Source of the DNA: Thalassolituus alkanivorans
Lineage (GTDB): Bacteria > Pseudomonadota > Gammaproteobacteria > Pseudomonadales > Oceanobacteraceae
Direction: 5' to 3'
Length of the DNA: 61,639 nt
NCBI RefSeq assembly: GCF_020447205.1
Contig: NZ_JAJAEL010000006.1
Coordinates: forward strand, 287,141 to 348,779
Part shown: piece by piece, positions 1-8,288 of the stretch
Layout: each line of letters starts with the position of its first letter
How positions within the stretch are numbered: position 1 is the first letter of the stretch
The notes under the pieces: model-generated
What the model was told of the DNA's origin: nothing
Databases searched by the model: none
Seen by the model: only the letters and a program-made list of their open reading frames with translations
Translations under genes and position numbers: made by a program

Positions 1-80
1 GGAGCCCCGGAAAGGCGCTTCCGATTGAAAACAGTAATCGATGAAGCTTCAGCCTGGAGTGATACCATGACACTCCAAAC

Positions 81-121
81 GGTGGGACAAAAGGGAAACC
101 ATGCTTCCCTTTTGCCCCACC
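81..121. terminator. Strong stem-loop downstream of the phosphoketolase operon
   Basis: Arms at 81-97 and 105-121 pair over 17 bases with one mismatch and a 7-base loop. The hairpin lies just beyond the stop codon of the minus-strand phosphoketolase-family gene at 138, so it probably ends that operon. A real U-run is lacking on either strand, so it may act more as a 3' stabiliser than a classical intrinsic terminator. Confidence 0.55.
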
Positions 122-137
122 AAATCCGTAGGAATGT

Positions 138-2564
138 TTACGGATACGGATGCTTAATCACATCGTACGGATCACCTTCGCCGCGAATAGCGGCCCACTC
201 TTCTGCACTTAACCACTCCAGCGGATCACGCTGACTCAGTCTGGCCAGCGCTGCCAGGGCATCCGCCCAGGTGCAGCGGTTGGCAAACAGCAGGCCTTCG
301 GTATCCAGCGTGCCGCCCTGATTAACATAACCCAGTGCAACGGTGCGCTGCGGTCCCAGATCCAGCATACGGCAATGCCCCAGAATAACTTCCGGACGGG
401 TATGCACCATAAACACCCGCTGCTGTACCCGCGCCGGGAATAATGAATCCAGAACCTGCGGGTCGGCCTGCATATTCTGCTCAAATTCATCACGCGCAAT
501 ACGGAAGCGGCCCGGCTCCAGCAGATAAATCAGCGAGTGAGCCACGCCTTTTTCTTTTAACCGGTCAGACGCTTTTAATGCCTGCTGTAACTGGAATGCA
601 CCACAGGCCACCAGCTGCAGATCTGAAGCACAATTTCCACGCACACAGATGGCTCCGTCCTGTACCAGAGCAGCGGCCTGTTTGCCATCAAACACGGCTG
701 GCATGGTGGATTTGGGAACTACCAGATTCCAGATAGTACCCAGATCGCCATAGCAGGCTTTTAAACAGGCCATCGCAGAATTACCGTCGGCCGGGAAAAC
801 CACACGCGCCATGTCGGCCATTTCACCCAAGAGGCTTTCGGCCAGGCTAGGGTCCTGATGGCTTTGTTCGTTTTTACCGTTTTCCCAGACGTGCGACGTC
901 GAAATAACCGGAATACCCAACCACGAAGCGGGCTCATCCGCTTCTTTCTGATGACGGGAAAAAATAATACTCTGACGTAAGGCACCCAGCATTTTGGTGG
1001 CAAAGGCTTCGTAAGAAACCACCATATTCAGGCCCGACTGATTGGCCAGACAGGCACTGACCACGGCCTCTTCATTGAGTGCGGTAATAACACAACCGTC
1101 GACCGCTTCGGCGACGCCTTCTTCCGGGTCGGTGACGCGGTGCTTTAATAAATCCAGCGTCTGGTTCATACGGTTGGAACGCAATTCATCCGGATTTCCG
1201 ACACGAACCCGTAAGTGCGGATTCACTTCCACCAGATCGACAAAGTAATTATCGATGGCGGCCATTGGTGCCAGTGATTCTTTTAACCAGTGCGGGTCAT
1301 GGCGGTTAATGGTTACGGCAACCGGTTGCAGCGGTGTTTTTGGCTGGGTTAATTCGGCCACCGCAGCACGCCATTGATTTTCTTCCTGCCACAATGCTTT
1401 GGCACCACGATGGAAAAAATTCAGTGCTTCGTTATCACGACGCGGATTGCTGCCCAATGGTAAACCGTGGGCGGCATTGGTTCCGGCTCCGGGAAAACCG
1501 TAGCCTTTAATAGTTTCGGCAATACAATAAGGCAGAGGCAGCGGATAGCTCGCGGCACCACTGGCAACGGTAGCAGCAGCATGGCTTAAATGCTGTTCCA
1601 TAAAATAAATAGCACAGACAAAGGCAGCCGGATCGCGGCCATCAATAATAAAAGGCGCAAATCCCTGATTACTCAGGTGCTCCATAAACCAGGCACTGCC
1701 GCCCTGCTGCGCCACCGTTGTACGCTGATCAATACGGCGGCCATTGGCGATCATCACCGGGCTGACCAGACCACTGTCTTCTGCCCGCCACCAGCGCGCC
1801 GCCCAGTCGCTGCCGCGTTGTTCTTCAAAGGCACCATCACTTAAAAAAGCGACCAGACGCTCGCCCGGTAATGGCTGATGCACATACTGCAAACCGGCAA
1901 AACCTAAATAACCACCTTCGATTTTTGCCCCGGCAGTATTAACGTTAACGTGGCTGCCCAGTGGTGATAAAGGTTTGCCATCGGCGCGTACACGGTAATT
2001 ATAAAAATCCTGTGCGAAACGGCTTAAGCCTTCATCGGTTAACGGATATTGTTTTTTCCGTTCCGGCAAGGCAGTACCGGATAACAACTGCACGGCATCA
2101 ATGGCCGCGACACAGTGGCCCTGCCCCATCAGCCAGTCACGGTGCTGACCGGTTAAACTGTTAACAGCCAGCAACGCAGCATAAGCCGGAACCATATTCA
2201 GCGAGCCACCGGTATGTCCTTGCGGATCACGTTTAAAATCATCGGCGGTTAAATCGCGGCCATCGAGAAAAACATGTTTGGCGTAGGTCATATGCACAAC
2301 CAGCCACATTGCCTGATTGGTCAGCTGATCAAGAGCTGTCAGCTTGCGGTAGCATTCTGCTTTATGTTCAATCAGACCGGCTTCCAGCAGGGTGGTCGCC
2401 AGCTCAAATACCTGTAACTGGGTGGCTGCGGTATGTTTAATAACACCACACCCGGCGGCCCAGGCGGCAAAGTCTTTATCGTATTCACGATGACTGCGTG
2501 CTTCCGCTTCGATTTCCTGAGTTTTATAGCGTTCACTCAGTTTCTGATACAGATTCAGACTCAT
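138..2564 (-). CDS. Divergent phosphoketolase (XFP) family protein
   Basis: This 808-residue protein has the length and layout of xylulose-5-phosphate/fructose-6-phosphate phosphoketolases, which are thiamine diphosphate enzymes that make acetyl phosphate. Visible family landmarks are GHTGGSLN near residue 115, MGQGH near 148, SHVNVNTAG with EGGYLG near 205-220, and the ThDP region near 242. That last motif reads SDGAFEE where classical enzymes have GDGEAET, so the cofactor loop is altered. The start overlaps the stop of the upstream PRPP synthetase-like gene (ATGA at 2561-2564), so the two are probably translationally coupled. The partners (a phosphorylase and a PRPP synthetase-like enzyme) suggest a pentose-phosphate substrate. 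Because of the altered motif, the reaction could differ from the classical one. Confidence 0.8.
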   Translation of the reverse strand: MSLNLYQKLSERYKTQEIEAEARSHREYDKDFAAWAAGCGVIKHTAATQLQVFELATTLLEAGLIEHKAECYRKLTALDQLTNQAMWLVVHMTYAKHVFLDGRDLTADDFKRDPQGHTGGSLNMVPAYAALLAVNSLTGQHRDWLMGQGHCVAAIDAVQLLSGTALPERKKQYPLTDEGLSRFAQDFYNYRVRADGKPLSPLGSHVNVNTAGAKIEGGYLGFAGLQYVHQPLPGERLVAFLSDGAFEEQRGSDWAARWWRAEDSGLVSPVMIANGRRIDQRTTVAQQGGSAWFMEHLSNQGFAPFIIDGRDPAAFVCAIYFMEQHLSHAAATVASGAASYPLPLPYCIAETIKGYGFPGAGTNAAHGLPLGSNPRRDNEALNFFHRGAKALWQEENQWRAAVAELTQPKTPLQPVAVTINRHDPHWLKESLAPMAAIDNYFVDLVEVNPHLRVRVGNPDELRSNRMNQTLDLLKHRVTDPEEGVAEAVDGCVITALNEEAVVSACLANQSGLNMVVSYEAFATKMLGALRQSIIFSRHQKEADEPASWLGIPVISTSHVWENGKNEQSHQDPSLAESLLGEMADMARVVFPADGNSAMACLKACYGDLGTIWNLVVPKSTMPAVFDGKQAAALVQDGAICVRGNCASDLQLVACGAFQLQQALKASDRLKEKGVAHSLIYLLEPGRFRIARDEFEQNMQADPQVLDSLFPARVQQRVFMVHTRPEVILGHCRMLDLGPQRTVALGYVNQGGTLDTEGLLFANRCTWADALAALARLSQRDPLEWLSAEEWAAIRGEGDPYDVIKHPYP

Positions 2565-3508
2565 AATGTCTCTCCTGAAGCAGCCACAACAGTCAGCATA
2601 TTCTGAATGGCCGGCACGAGTAACGGGCTGATATCAATGCCGTTGGTCGCATGAGGAATGCAGTTGCAGGTAACAATGCCGGCGATAGGACCGGCGCGCA
2701 TTTCTTCATCGGCCGACGGAACACCAGGCCCGCCTTCGGCAAACACCGCATGCACGCCAATGCACAGTGGCTTATTCAATCCCTGCGCAATCAGTTCATC
2801 GGCGGTACGCAGCATGGTACGACCGGTTGAAATAATATCGTCCACCAGAACCGGCTGATGACCGGCATAGGTTTGTACATCCGGTATATGAATGGCGACA
2901 TCACGGTCACCACTGCGGGTTTTACGCAGTACCAGATAATCACATCCGGCTATCTGAGCGACGTCTTTTGCCCATTGCTCACTCTCTTCATCCGGGCCGA
3001 TCACCAGTGGTTTATTCACATTCTGTTTCAGGTACTGGCCGATGCTGTCGGTGGCGTGCAGGGCCTGCGCCGGAATGGAATAAATTTCACTCAGACTGTG
3101 GTAACGATGCAGATGCGGATCAATGGTAATTAAGTAATCAAAATTCTGATTAATAAGCTCAGCAAAGTATTTTGAAGTTAAACACTCACCCGGATGAAAG
3201 CGGATATCCTGACGCATATAAGCGAGATAAGGCGCTACCAGACCAATTCGGCGCGCGCCGAATTCGCGCAGATGGCGTGCCATAAACCACAGCGCCAGAG
3301 CCTTATCGCTGGGCTGGTGCAGCTGACAAAGTACGATAACATCGTCACCCTGAATAATATCCGGCAAATTAAAATAGAGTTCACCATCGGGAAAATGCCG
3401 GCTTTCCAGAGCCAGCAGCCGGGTTTCTGTACCTGCCTTGCTGAGTTGTTGCGCCAGCGACTCCGCCAGCGACTCATGCCCGTCAAGGCAGAGGAGATGT
3501 GTTGTCAT
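2561..3508 (-). CDS. Ribose-phosphate pyrophosphokinase (PRPP synthetase) family protein
   Basis: A 315-residue protein of the ribose-phosphate diphosphokinase family. It has an N-terminal half with FPDGELYF and the loop APYLAYMRQD, and a C-terminal half with the phosphoribosyl-binding signature VLVDDIISTGRTM. I chose ATG at 3508, where MTTHLLCLDG begins like other family members. An open frame continues upstream to 3706 but overlaps the preceding gene and has no family similarity. It is the middle gene of the operon, 70 bases after the phosphorylase gene and overlapping the phosphoketolase-like gene by 4 bases. It is unlikely to be the only housekeeping prs copy, because prs normally sits near ispE. 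It may act on ribose-1,5-bisphosphate or ribose-5-phosphate released by the pathway; that role is inferred. Confidence 0.85.
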   Translation of the reverse strand: MTTHLLCLDGHESLAESLAQQLSKAGTETRLLALESRHFPDGELYFNLPDIIQGDDVIVLCQLHQPSDKALALWFMARHLREFGARRIGLVAPYLAYMRQDIRFHPGECLTSKYFAELINQNFDYLITIDPHLHRYHSLSEIYSIPAQALHATDSIGQYLKQNVNKPLVIGPDEESEQWAKDVAQIAGCDYLVLRKTRSGDRDVAIHIPDVQTYAGHQPVLVDDIISTGRTMLRTADELIAQGLNKPLCIGVHAVFAEGGPGVPSADEEMRAGPIAGIVTCNCIPHATNGIDISPLLVPAIQNMLTVVAASGETL

Positions 3509-3578
3509 AATATTTCTGCCTGTCGTTTTATTATCAGGAAACCGGTGAACGCTGAGGCTCTCCGGCTCCTTTGTTTTT

Positions 3579-5096
3579 TTAAACCATTTGCTCTTCGATG
3601 CGGATAACATCGGTATGGCCATCAAGAAAATCCAGCGCATACGCCAGCTCACCCGGCGCTTCTGCATGCAGGGTAAATAACGGCGCTCCGGCTTCCACCT
3701 CATCACCCAGCGTCACATGCAATTCAATACCAGCGGCCTTGGCATTCGGTGCTCCGGCAAGGGATGCCAGACGGGCAATAAAGCGGTTATTGAAGTAGGC
3801 AACCACACCGCTGTTCGGGGCGCGGATACAATGGGTAAATTCGGCGACCGGCGGTTCGCTGAAACCGCCCTGCGCCATACAGATGGCTTCGAACTTTTTC
3901 ATCGCACTGCCATCCAGCAGCGTGCGTTGCGCCAGAGCATAGCCCTGACCGGCAGCGGCTTTTTCGCCCATTTCCAGCAGAATACCGGCCAGTTGCAGGG
4001 ATTTTTCCCGCAGGTCCTGCGGTGCATGGCCGTCATTGCGCAGCACCTGCAGAATATCCCGCGCTTCCAGCGCAGGACCTATACCACGACCAATAGGCTG
4101 ATTACCGTCGGTAATAACCGTACGCACATCCAGTCCCAGTGCCGCGCCGGTTTTTTCCAGCAATTGCTTTAAGGTCTGCGCCATGGATTGCGAACGCACC
4201 TTGGCGGTTGGGCCAACAGGAATGTCGATCAGCACCTGTCTGGAACCCGCTGCGACTTTTTTGGAAATGACTGAAGCCACCAGCTGGCCTTCGCTGTCGA
4301 GGTCCAGTGCCCGCTCTACGCGGATAACAATATCGTCGGTCGGGCTGAGGCTGACCGAACCGCCCCATGCCAGACAGCCACCTTCCTGCTCAACCACTTC
4401 ACGCATATGCCCGAAGCTCATCGCTACCGTGGTCATGCTCTCCATGGTGTCGGCGGTTCCTGCCGGTGAAGTAATGGCACGGCTGGAGGTTTTTGGCATC
4501 AGCAGCCCATTGGCAGCCACAATGGCGACTACAATCGGCGTGGTACGGTTACCTGGCAGACCGCCCACACAATGTTTATCCATCACTTTGTCGGATGACC
4601 AGTCAAACCGCTGGCCACTGCCAACCATTGCGCGGGTAATGGCAATGGTTTCATCAAGGTCAAGGCGGTCGCCGGCGCAGGCGGTAACAAAGGCTGACAG
4701 CTGAATATCGCTGTAGTGGCCGGCTTTGATATCTTCGATAATGGCTTTTGCAGACTCGGCATTGAAGCGCTGACCGTAGAGTTTCCCGCGAACAAAAGAC
4801 ATGGACTCGACCGGACGGGCATGGTGAAAGCGCGCTGGCACGCCATCAGCAGGGCAATCCAGCCGGTGCCATGCGGCTTCCGACAGGCCGGCTTCTTCGT
4901 GGGATAATAAATCGCTGCACACCAGAACCAGAGTGGCGATAACGCTCTGTTCGCCACAGTGCACTTCTACCCGGCTATGCGCATAAAATCCCTCTGAAAT
5001 TGCCACCTGACAATCCTGACGCATATAAACCACCGGCTCCTGATGCGTGTTAATTCCGAGCCGTCGCAGATGTAAGAAGTCGAGCTGAGTATCCAT
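3579..5096 (-). CDS. Thymidine/AMP phosphorylase family protein (archaeal-type, long form)
   Basis: A 505-residue nucleoside or nucleotide phosphorylase. The length and extra N-terminal domain (about residues 1-95) match the archaeal AMP phosphorylase-like family rather than ordinary DeoA (about 440 residues). The core signature DKHCVGGLPGNRTTP with KTSSRAITSPAGTADTME near residues 170-215 binds phosphate and substrate. A C-terminal pyrimidine phosphorylase-type domain contains VTLGDEVEAGAPLFTLHAE. In archaea this family releases the base and ribose-1,5-bisphosphate from nucleoside monophosphates. The neighbouring PRPP synthetase-like and phosphoketolase-like genes fit a salvage pathway that feeds ribose carbon to glycolysis or acetyl phosphate. 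Substrate choice (AMP, CMP or thymidine) cannot be read from sequence. Confidence 0.85.
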   Translation of the reverse strand: MDTQLDFLHLRRLGINTHQEPVVYMRQDCQVAISEGFYAHSRVEVHCGEQSVIATLVLVCSDLLSHEEAGLSEAAWHRLDCPADGVPARFHHARPVESMSFVRGKLYGQRFNAESAKAIIEDIKAGHYSDIQLSAFVTACAGDRLDLDETIAITRAMVGSGQRFDWSSDKVMDKHCVGGLPGNRTTPIVVAIVAANGLLMPKTSSRAITSPAGTADTMESMTTVAMSFGHMREVVEQEGGCLAWGGSVSLSPTDDIVIRVERALDLDSEGQLVASVISKKVAAGSRQVLIDIPVGPTAKVRSQSMAQTLKQLLEKTGAALGLDVRTVITDGNQPIGRGIGPALEARDILQVLRNDGHAPQDLREKSLQLAGILLEMGEKAAAGQGYALAQRTLLDGSAMKKFEAICMAQGGFSEPPVAEFTHCIRAPNSGVVAYFNNRFIARLASLAGAPNAKAAGIELHVTLGDEVEAGAPLFTLHAEAPGELAYALDFLDGHTDVIRIEEQMV

Positions 5097-5324
5097 AAAT
5101 ACACCCTATTTAGCAGTAGGCAGTGTAGGCCCGTGCGCAGCCCATCACCTTGCGGTAAATCAACGATTGCTCTGACAGCGTTTCCCATGCTTCGTTGTAT
5201 CTGCCAGAATGATTTTTCACTTCATTCATGATAAAGGAAACACTGAGAAATTCGTGGGTAAAAAACCGTCCTGCGGTGCCTTGCCTGTTAAAGAATGACC
5301 TCGTGTTCCGCAAGGAATATCCCT
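5097..5324. other. Divergent intergenic region, phosphorylase operon / MBL RNase
   Basis: These 228 bases separate two divergently transcribed genes and must hold both promoters. I see no convincing operator or RNA structure. The only clear signal is AAGGA at 5312-5316, 8 bases before the ATG at 5325, which sets the start of the metallo-beta-lactamase gene. Confidence 0.5.
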
Positions 5325-6695
5325 ATGCAGAGTCCGTTTCAGGTTCAGTTTATCGGCGCTACCGGTACCGTTACCGGTTCCAAGTATCTGGTTAAATATG
5401 ATCGCTACAAAATTCTGATCGACTGCGGTTTATTTCAGGGAATAAAAAATGTCCGCCGCCGCAACTGGAACGAGCTGCCTTTTCCGGCCGACCAGGTTGA
5501 TGCCGTATTACTTACCCATGCTCATATCGATCACTCCGGTTTTTTACCGGCATTGATGAAACGCGGTTTTCACGGCCCGGTTTATTCATCCGAAGCTACT
5601 CATGCACTCTGCAAAGTACTGCTTCCGGATGCCGGTTTTCTGCAGGAAGAAGATGCGCGTTATGCCAACAAAAAGAAATTTTCAAAGCATGATCCGGCAG
5701 AACCGCTTTACACCGAAGAAGACGCACGCAAAGTTCTGAAGCAATTTAAAGATGTTCCTCAGGGCGAAACCCTGACTCTTCCCGGCGGTATGACCGCACA
5801 GTTTATTCCCGCCGGACATATTCTTGGCGCGACCTCTATCCGTCTGGAATTTCAGGGAAAAAGCATTACCTTTACCGGTGATGTTGGTCGCAGTAACGAT
5901 GCCATTATGTATCCGCCACAGCCACTTCCGGCAACCGATTATCTGGTGGTGGAATCAACCTATGGCGACCGCCGCCACGAAGAGATTGATGCCGAGGAAG
6001 CCATTGCCGACGTGATTAACCGCACCTATAAGCGCGGCGGTATTGTATTAATGCCGGCTTTTGCCGTCGGACGTGCGCAGCTGGTTTTACATTACCTGCA
6101 GCGCCTGCGTGATCAGCAACGTATTCCATCATTGCCGGTTTATCTGAACAGCCCGATGGCAATCCGTGCGACCTCTATTTTCTTCAGCCATCACGATCTG
6201 CATAAACTGACAGAAGACGACTGCAGCCGTATGGATGATATGACCATCTATGTAAAAACCACCGAAGAATCCATCGCTCTGGTGGAAAAGAAAACACCGG
6301 CCATTATTATTTCCGCCAGCGGTATGGCCAGCGGTGGGCGTGTTCTTCACCATCTGAAGGCTCTGGTATCTGATCCGCGTAACAGTATTCTGTTTCTTGG
6401 TTATCAGGCTGCCGGTACCCGTGGCGACAGTCTGACCAAGGGGGCTGATCATATTAAAATTCATGGCCAGTACTGTCAGGTTCAGGCTGAGATAGCCAAC
6501 CTCCAGGCTTTATCCAGCCATGGGGATTATGTGGAAATATCGGACTGGCTGAAGAAAATGCCTGGCAAACCACGCAAAGTCTTTATTACCCACGGTGAAA
6601 GCTGTGCCGCCGACGCCATGCGCCGGCATTTAAAAGACGAGTTTAACTGGGAGGTGGAAGTACCTGAATATCTGGATATTGCCTTGCTGGATTAA
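5325..6695 (+). CDS. Beta-CASP metallo-beta-lactamase RNase
   Basis: A 456-residue protein of the RNA-processing (CPSF/YSH1-like) metallo-beta-lactamase group. Zinc-binding motif 2, LTHAHIDHSG, lies near residue 61, a GHILGATS motif near 160 and a FTGDVG motif near 182. The beta-CASP insert follows, and the C-terminal motifs are SASGMASGGR and FITHGE. It is expected to be a cytoplasmic zinc-dependent endo- or exoribonuclease. I prefer ATG 5325 over the in-frame 5295 because it has a good Shine-Dalgarno and gives the usual N-terminus, FQVQFIGATGTVTGS. It is followed by an intrinsic terminator, so it is probably monocistronic. Its RNA targets are unknown. Confidence 0.88.
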   Translation: MQSPFQVQFIGATGTVTGSKYLVKYDRYKILIDCGLFQGIKNVRRRNWNELPFPADQVDAVLLTHAHIDHSGFLPALMKRGFHGPVYSSEATHALCKVLLPDAGFLQEEDARYANKKKFSKHDPAEPLYTEEDARKVLKQFKDVPQGETLTLPGGMTAQFIPAGHILGATSIRLEFQGKSITFTGDVGRSNDAIMYPPQPLPATDYLVVESTYGDRRHEEIDAEEAIADVINRTYKRGGIVLMPAFAVGRAQLVLHYLQRLRDQQRIPSLPVYLNSPMAIRATSIFFSHHDLHKLTEDDCSRMDDMTIYVKTTEESIALVEKKTPAIIISASGMASGGRVLHHLKALVSDPRNSILFLGYQAAGTRGDSLTKGADHIKIHGQYCQVQAEIANLQALSSHGDYVEISDWLKKMPGKPRKVFITHGESCAADAMRRHLKDEFNWEVEVPEYLDIALLD

Positions 6696-6704
6696 TCCCT
6701 GATA

Positions 6705-6733
6705 AAGCAGCCGGGAAAACCGGCTGCTTGCCA
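6705..6733 (+). terminator. Terminator after the beta-CASP RNase gene
   Basis: AAGCAGCCGG (6705-6714) pairs perfectly with CCGGCTGCTT (6720-6729) around a GAAAA loop and is followed by a T-rich stretch (CCATTATTTTAT). It lies 10 bases after the stop codon. Confidence 0.75.
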
Positions 6734-6814
6734 TTATTTTATAGCAACTTGTCTCTCCCATATCGCTGATACGCCTGTTACTATCGGTAATACACTCATC
6801 GCCGGTAAGCCTCC

Positions 6815-7657
6815 ATGCGTTATTCTGTTTACAAAATTGATGCCTTTATCCGCCAATCTGTTAACGGTTTCAGTGGCAACCCTGCCGCCATCGTACCGCT
6901 GGAAGAGTGGCTGAATGAGGAGCAGATGCAGGCCATTGCGGCCGAAAACAATCTGTCTGAAACCGCCTTCTTCGTTAAAAACAGCGACGGTATTTACCAT
7001 ATCCGCTGGTTCACTCCGACGACAGAAGTGGATCTTTGTGGACATGCGACACTGGCGGCCGCCTGGGTTATCCGTAATGAACTGCAGGATTTGCGCGAGA
7101 TTATCCCATTCTCGACTCAGGAAGCCGGCAATCTGACCGTGCGCGCACTGCGCAGTAATGGCGGCGACAATACTATGCTACAGCTGGATTTTCCGGCGCG
7201 CCCGGGAGAGATGATTAACAATCCGCTGCTGCAGCAACAGCTGGAACAAGCCCTTGGTCAGAAGGTGGTCGCCATCAGTAATGCCCGCGATATGTTGGTT
7301 GAGCTGGAAAGTGAGCAGGCTCTGCGTAACTGCCGCCCCAACCAGGCACTGCTCAGCCAGTTAGAAACCTTTGCGGTTATGGTAACCGCCCGCAGTGACA
7401 GCGAAGGCTATGATTTTGTCAGCCGCTTCTTCGCTCCGCGTCAGGGTCTGGATGAAGATCCGGTAACCGGTTCCTCGTTCTGTACACTGACCCCTTACTG
7501 GAGCGAAAAACTGGGCAAAACCCAGCTCAACGGCTGGCAGTGCTCGGCCCGTGGCGGAGATGCCATGCTACAGCTGGAACACGATCGGGTGCTGATTGCC
7601 GGACGTTGCTTTGCCTATATGAAAGGTGAGTTCTGCCTGCCGGGTGAAACCGCCTGA
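6815..7657 (+). CDS. PhzF family isomerase-like protein
   Basis: A 280-residue PhzF/diaminopimelate-epimerase-fold protein. The N-terminal domain has FSGNPAAIV and the conserved ENNLSETAFF containing the catalytic glutamate (near residue 46). LCGHATLAAAW follows near residue 72, and the C-terminal domain carries DEDPVTGSSF near 216. Family members catalyse isomerisation of small metabolites (trans-2,3-dihydro-3-hydroxyanthranilate in PhzF itself). No phenazine genes are nearby, so the substrate here is unknown. It stands alone between the RNase gene and a small hypothetical gene. The length is normal and no defect is seen. Confidence 0.88.
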   Translation: MRYSVYKIDAFIRQSVNGFSGNPAAIVPLEEWLNEEQMQAIAAENNLSETAFFVKNSDGIYHIRWFTPTTEVDLCGHATLAAAWVIRNELQDLREIIPFSTQEAGNLTVRALRSNGGDNTMLQLDFPARPGEMINNPLLQQQLEQALGQKVVAISNARDMLVELESEQALRNCRPNQALLSQLETFAVMVTARSDSEGYDFVSRFFAPRQGLDEDPVTGSSFCTLTPYWSEKLGKTQLNGWQCSARGGDAMLQLEHDRVLIAGRCFAYMKGEFCLPGETA

Positions 7658-7713
7658 GGCGATAAAAGAACGGGTTAATGACGCTTTTATAAGGTGATAA
7701 TCCGGCATATTTT

Positions 7714-7755
7714 TGTCACGATCCGGTAGCGCTACGCTCACAGGGGATCGTGACA
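7714..7755. repeat. Inverted repeat with nested palindrome
   Basis: TGTCACGATCC (7714-7724) and GGATCGTGACA (7745-7755) are perfect 11-base inverted repeats. The spacer contains the palindrome GTAGCGCTAC (7726-7735). It lies in the gap between the PhzF gene and the next plus-strand gene. There is no T-run, so it is not a typical terminator. It could be a REP-like element, an operator or a cruciform. The rest of the 7658-7851 gap shows nothing else clear. Confidence 0.6.
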
Positions 7756-7851
7756 GGATATTCCGCCGATTAAATCAGCCACACATCTGACGCTGCATAA
7801 ATCTGCCGCTATAGTAGCTCTTACGCGCTCAGAATCTGTGAGATTTCCTGC

Positions 7852-8262
7852 ATGAACATCCTGCCTTCATCCGGCTTAACTGGCTATAACAGCAGCCCTG
7901 TCAGTCCGCTGAAGGCTTCTGGCACTTCTGCACCTGCCCTGGCGAAAAAGCCGGACAGTCTGGCAGCGGAGGCTGTTGAAAAGACAGCACGAATTAACAG
8001 CCGGGATGACAGTCAGCGTTCCCGTACTCAGGCTGACAGCAATCCGCGTACCCCCGCCGCTGAAGCAGCAACAATAACAACCGCAACAACTACAGCAACA
8101 GCGGAATACCTGCCTGTACGTGACGAGGACAGCGAGAGCCCCGGCATCAGCACACGCAGTCTGGTCAGTGATCCGCAGCGCCCCGAAATACAGGCATTCC
8201 TGAATACCTCAGCAAGCGACGGCACATCCCGTCGCGGTCGCTTTATTGATATTCAGGCCTGA
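7852..8262 (+). CDS. Small low-complexity hypothetical protein
   Basis: A 136-residue protein rich in Ser, Thr, Ala and Pro, with a run of Ala/Thr near residues 70-90. No signal peptide or membrane segment is seen. The C-terminus, GRFIDIQA, is short and hydrophobic at its end, a style seen in small uncharacterised proteins of marine gammaproteobacteria. It was kept as a gene because of its ordinary ATG start, its position in an otherwise empty gap, and a small hairpin followed by TTTT just after the stop. No function is assigned. Confidence 0.55.
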   Translation: MNILPSSGLTGYNSSPVSPLKASGTSAPALAKKPDSLAAEAVEKTARINSRDDSQRSRTQADSNPRTPAAEAATITTATTTATAEYLPVRDEDSESPGISTRSLVSDPQRPEIQAFLNTSASDGTSRRGRFIDIQA

Positions 8263-8288
8263 ACTGAGCCCCGCAAAGAACTCAGTTT
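8261..8288 (+). terminator. Weak terminator after the small hypothetical gene
   Basis: CTGAG and CTCAG pair around a 12-base spacer, followed by TTTT. The stem is only 5 bases, so the call is tentative. It overlaps the 3' end of the convergent minus-strand gene that stops at 8282. Confidence 0.35.
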
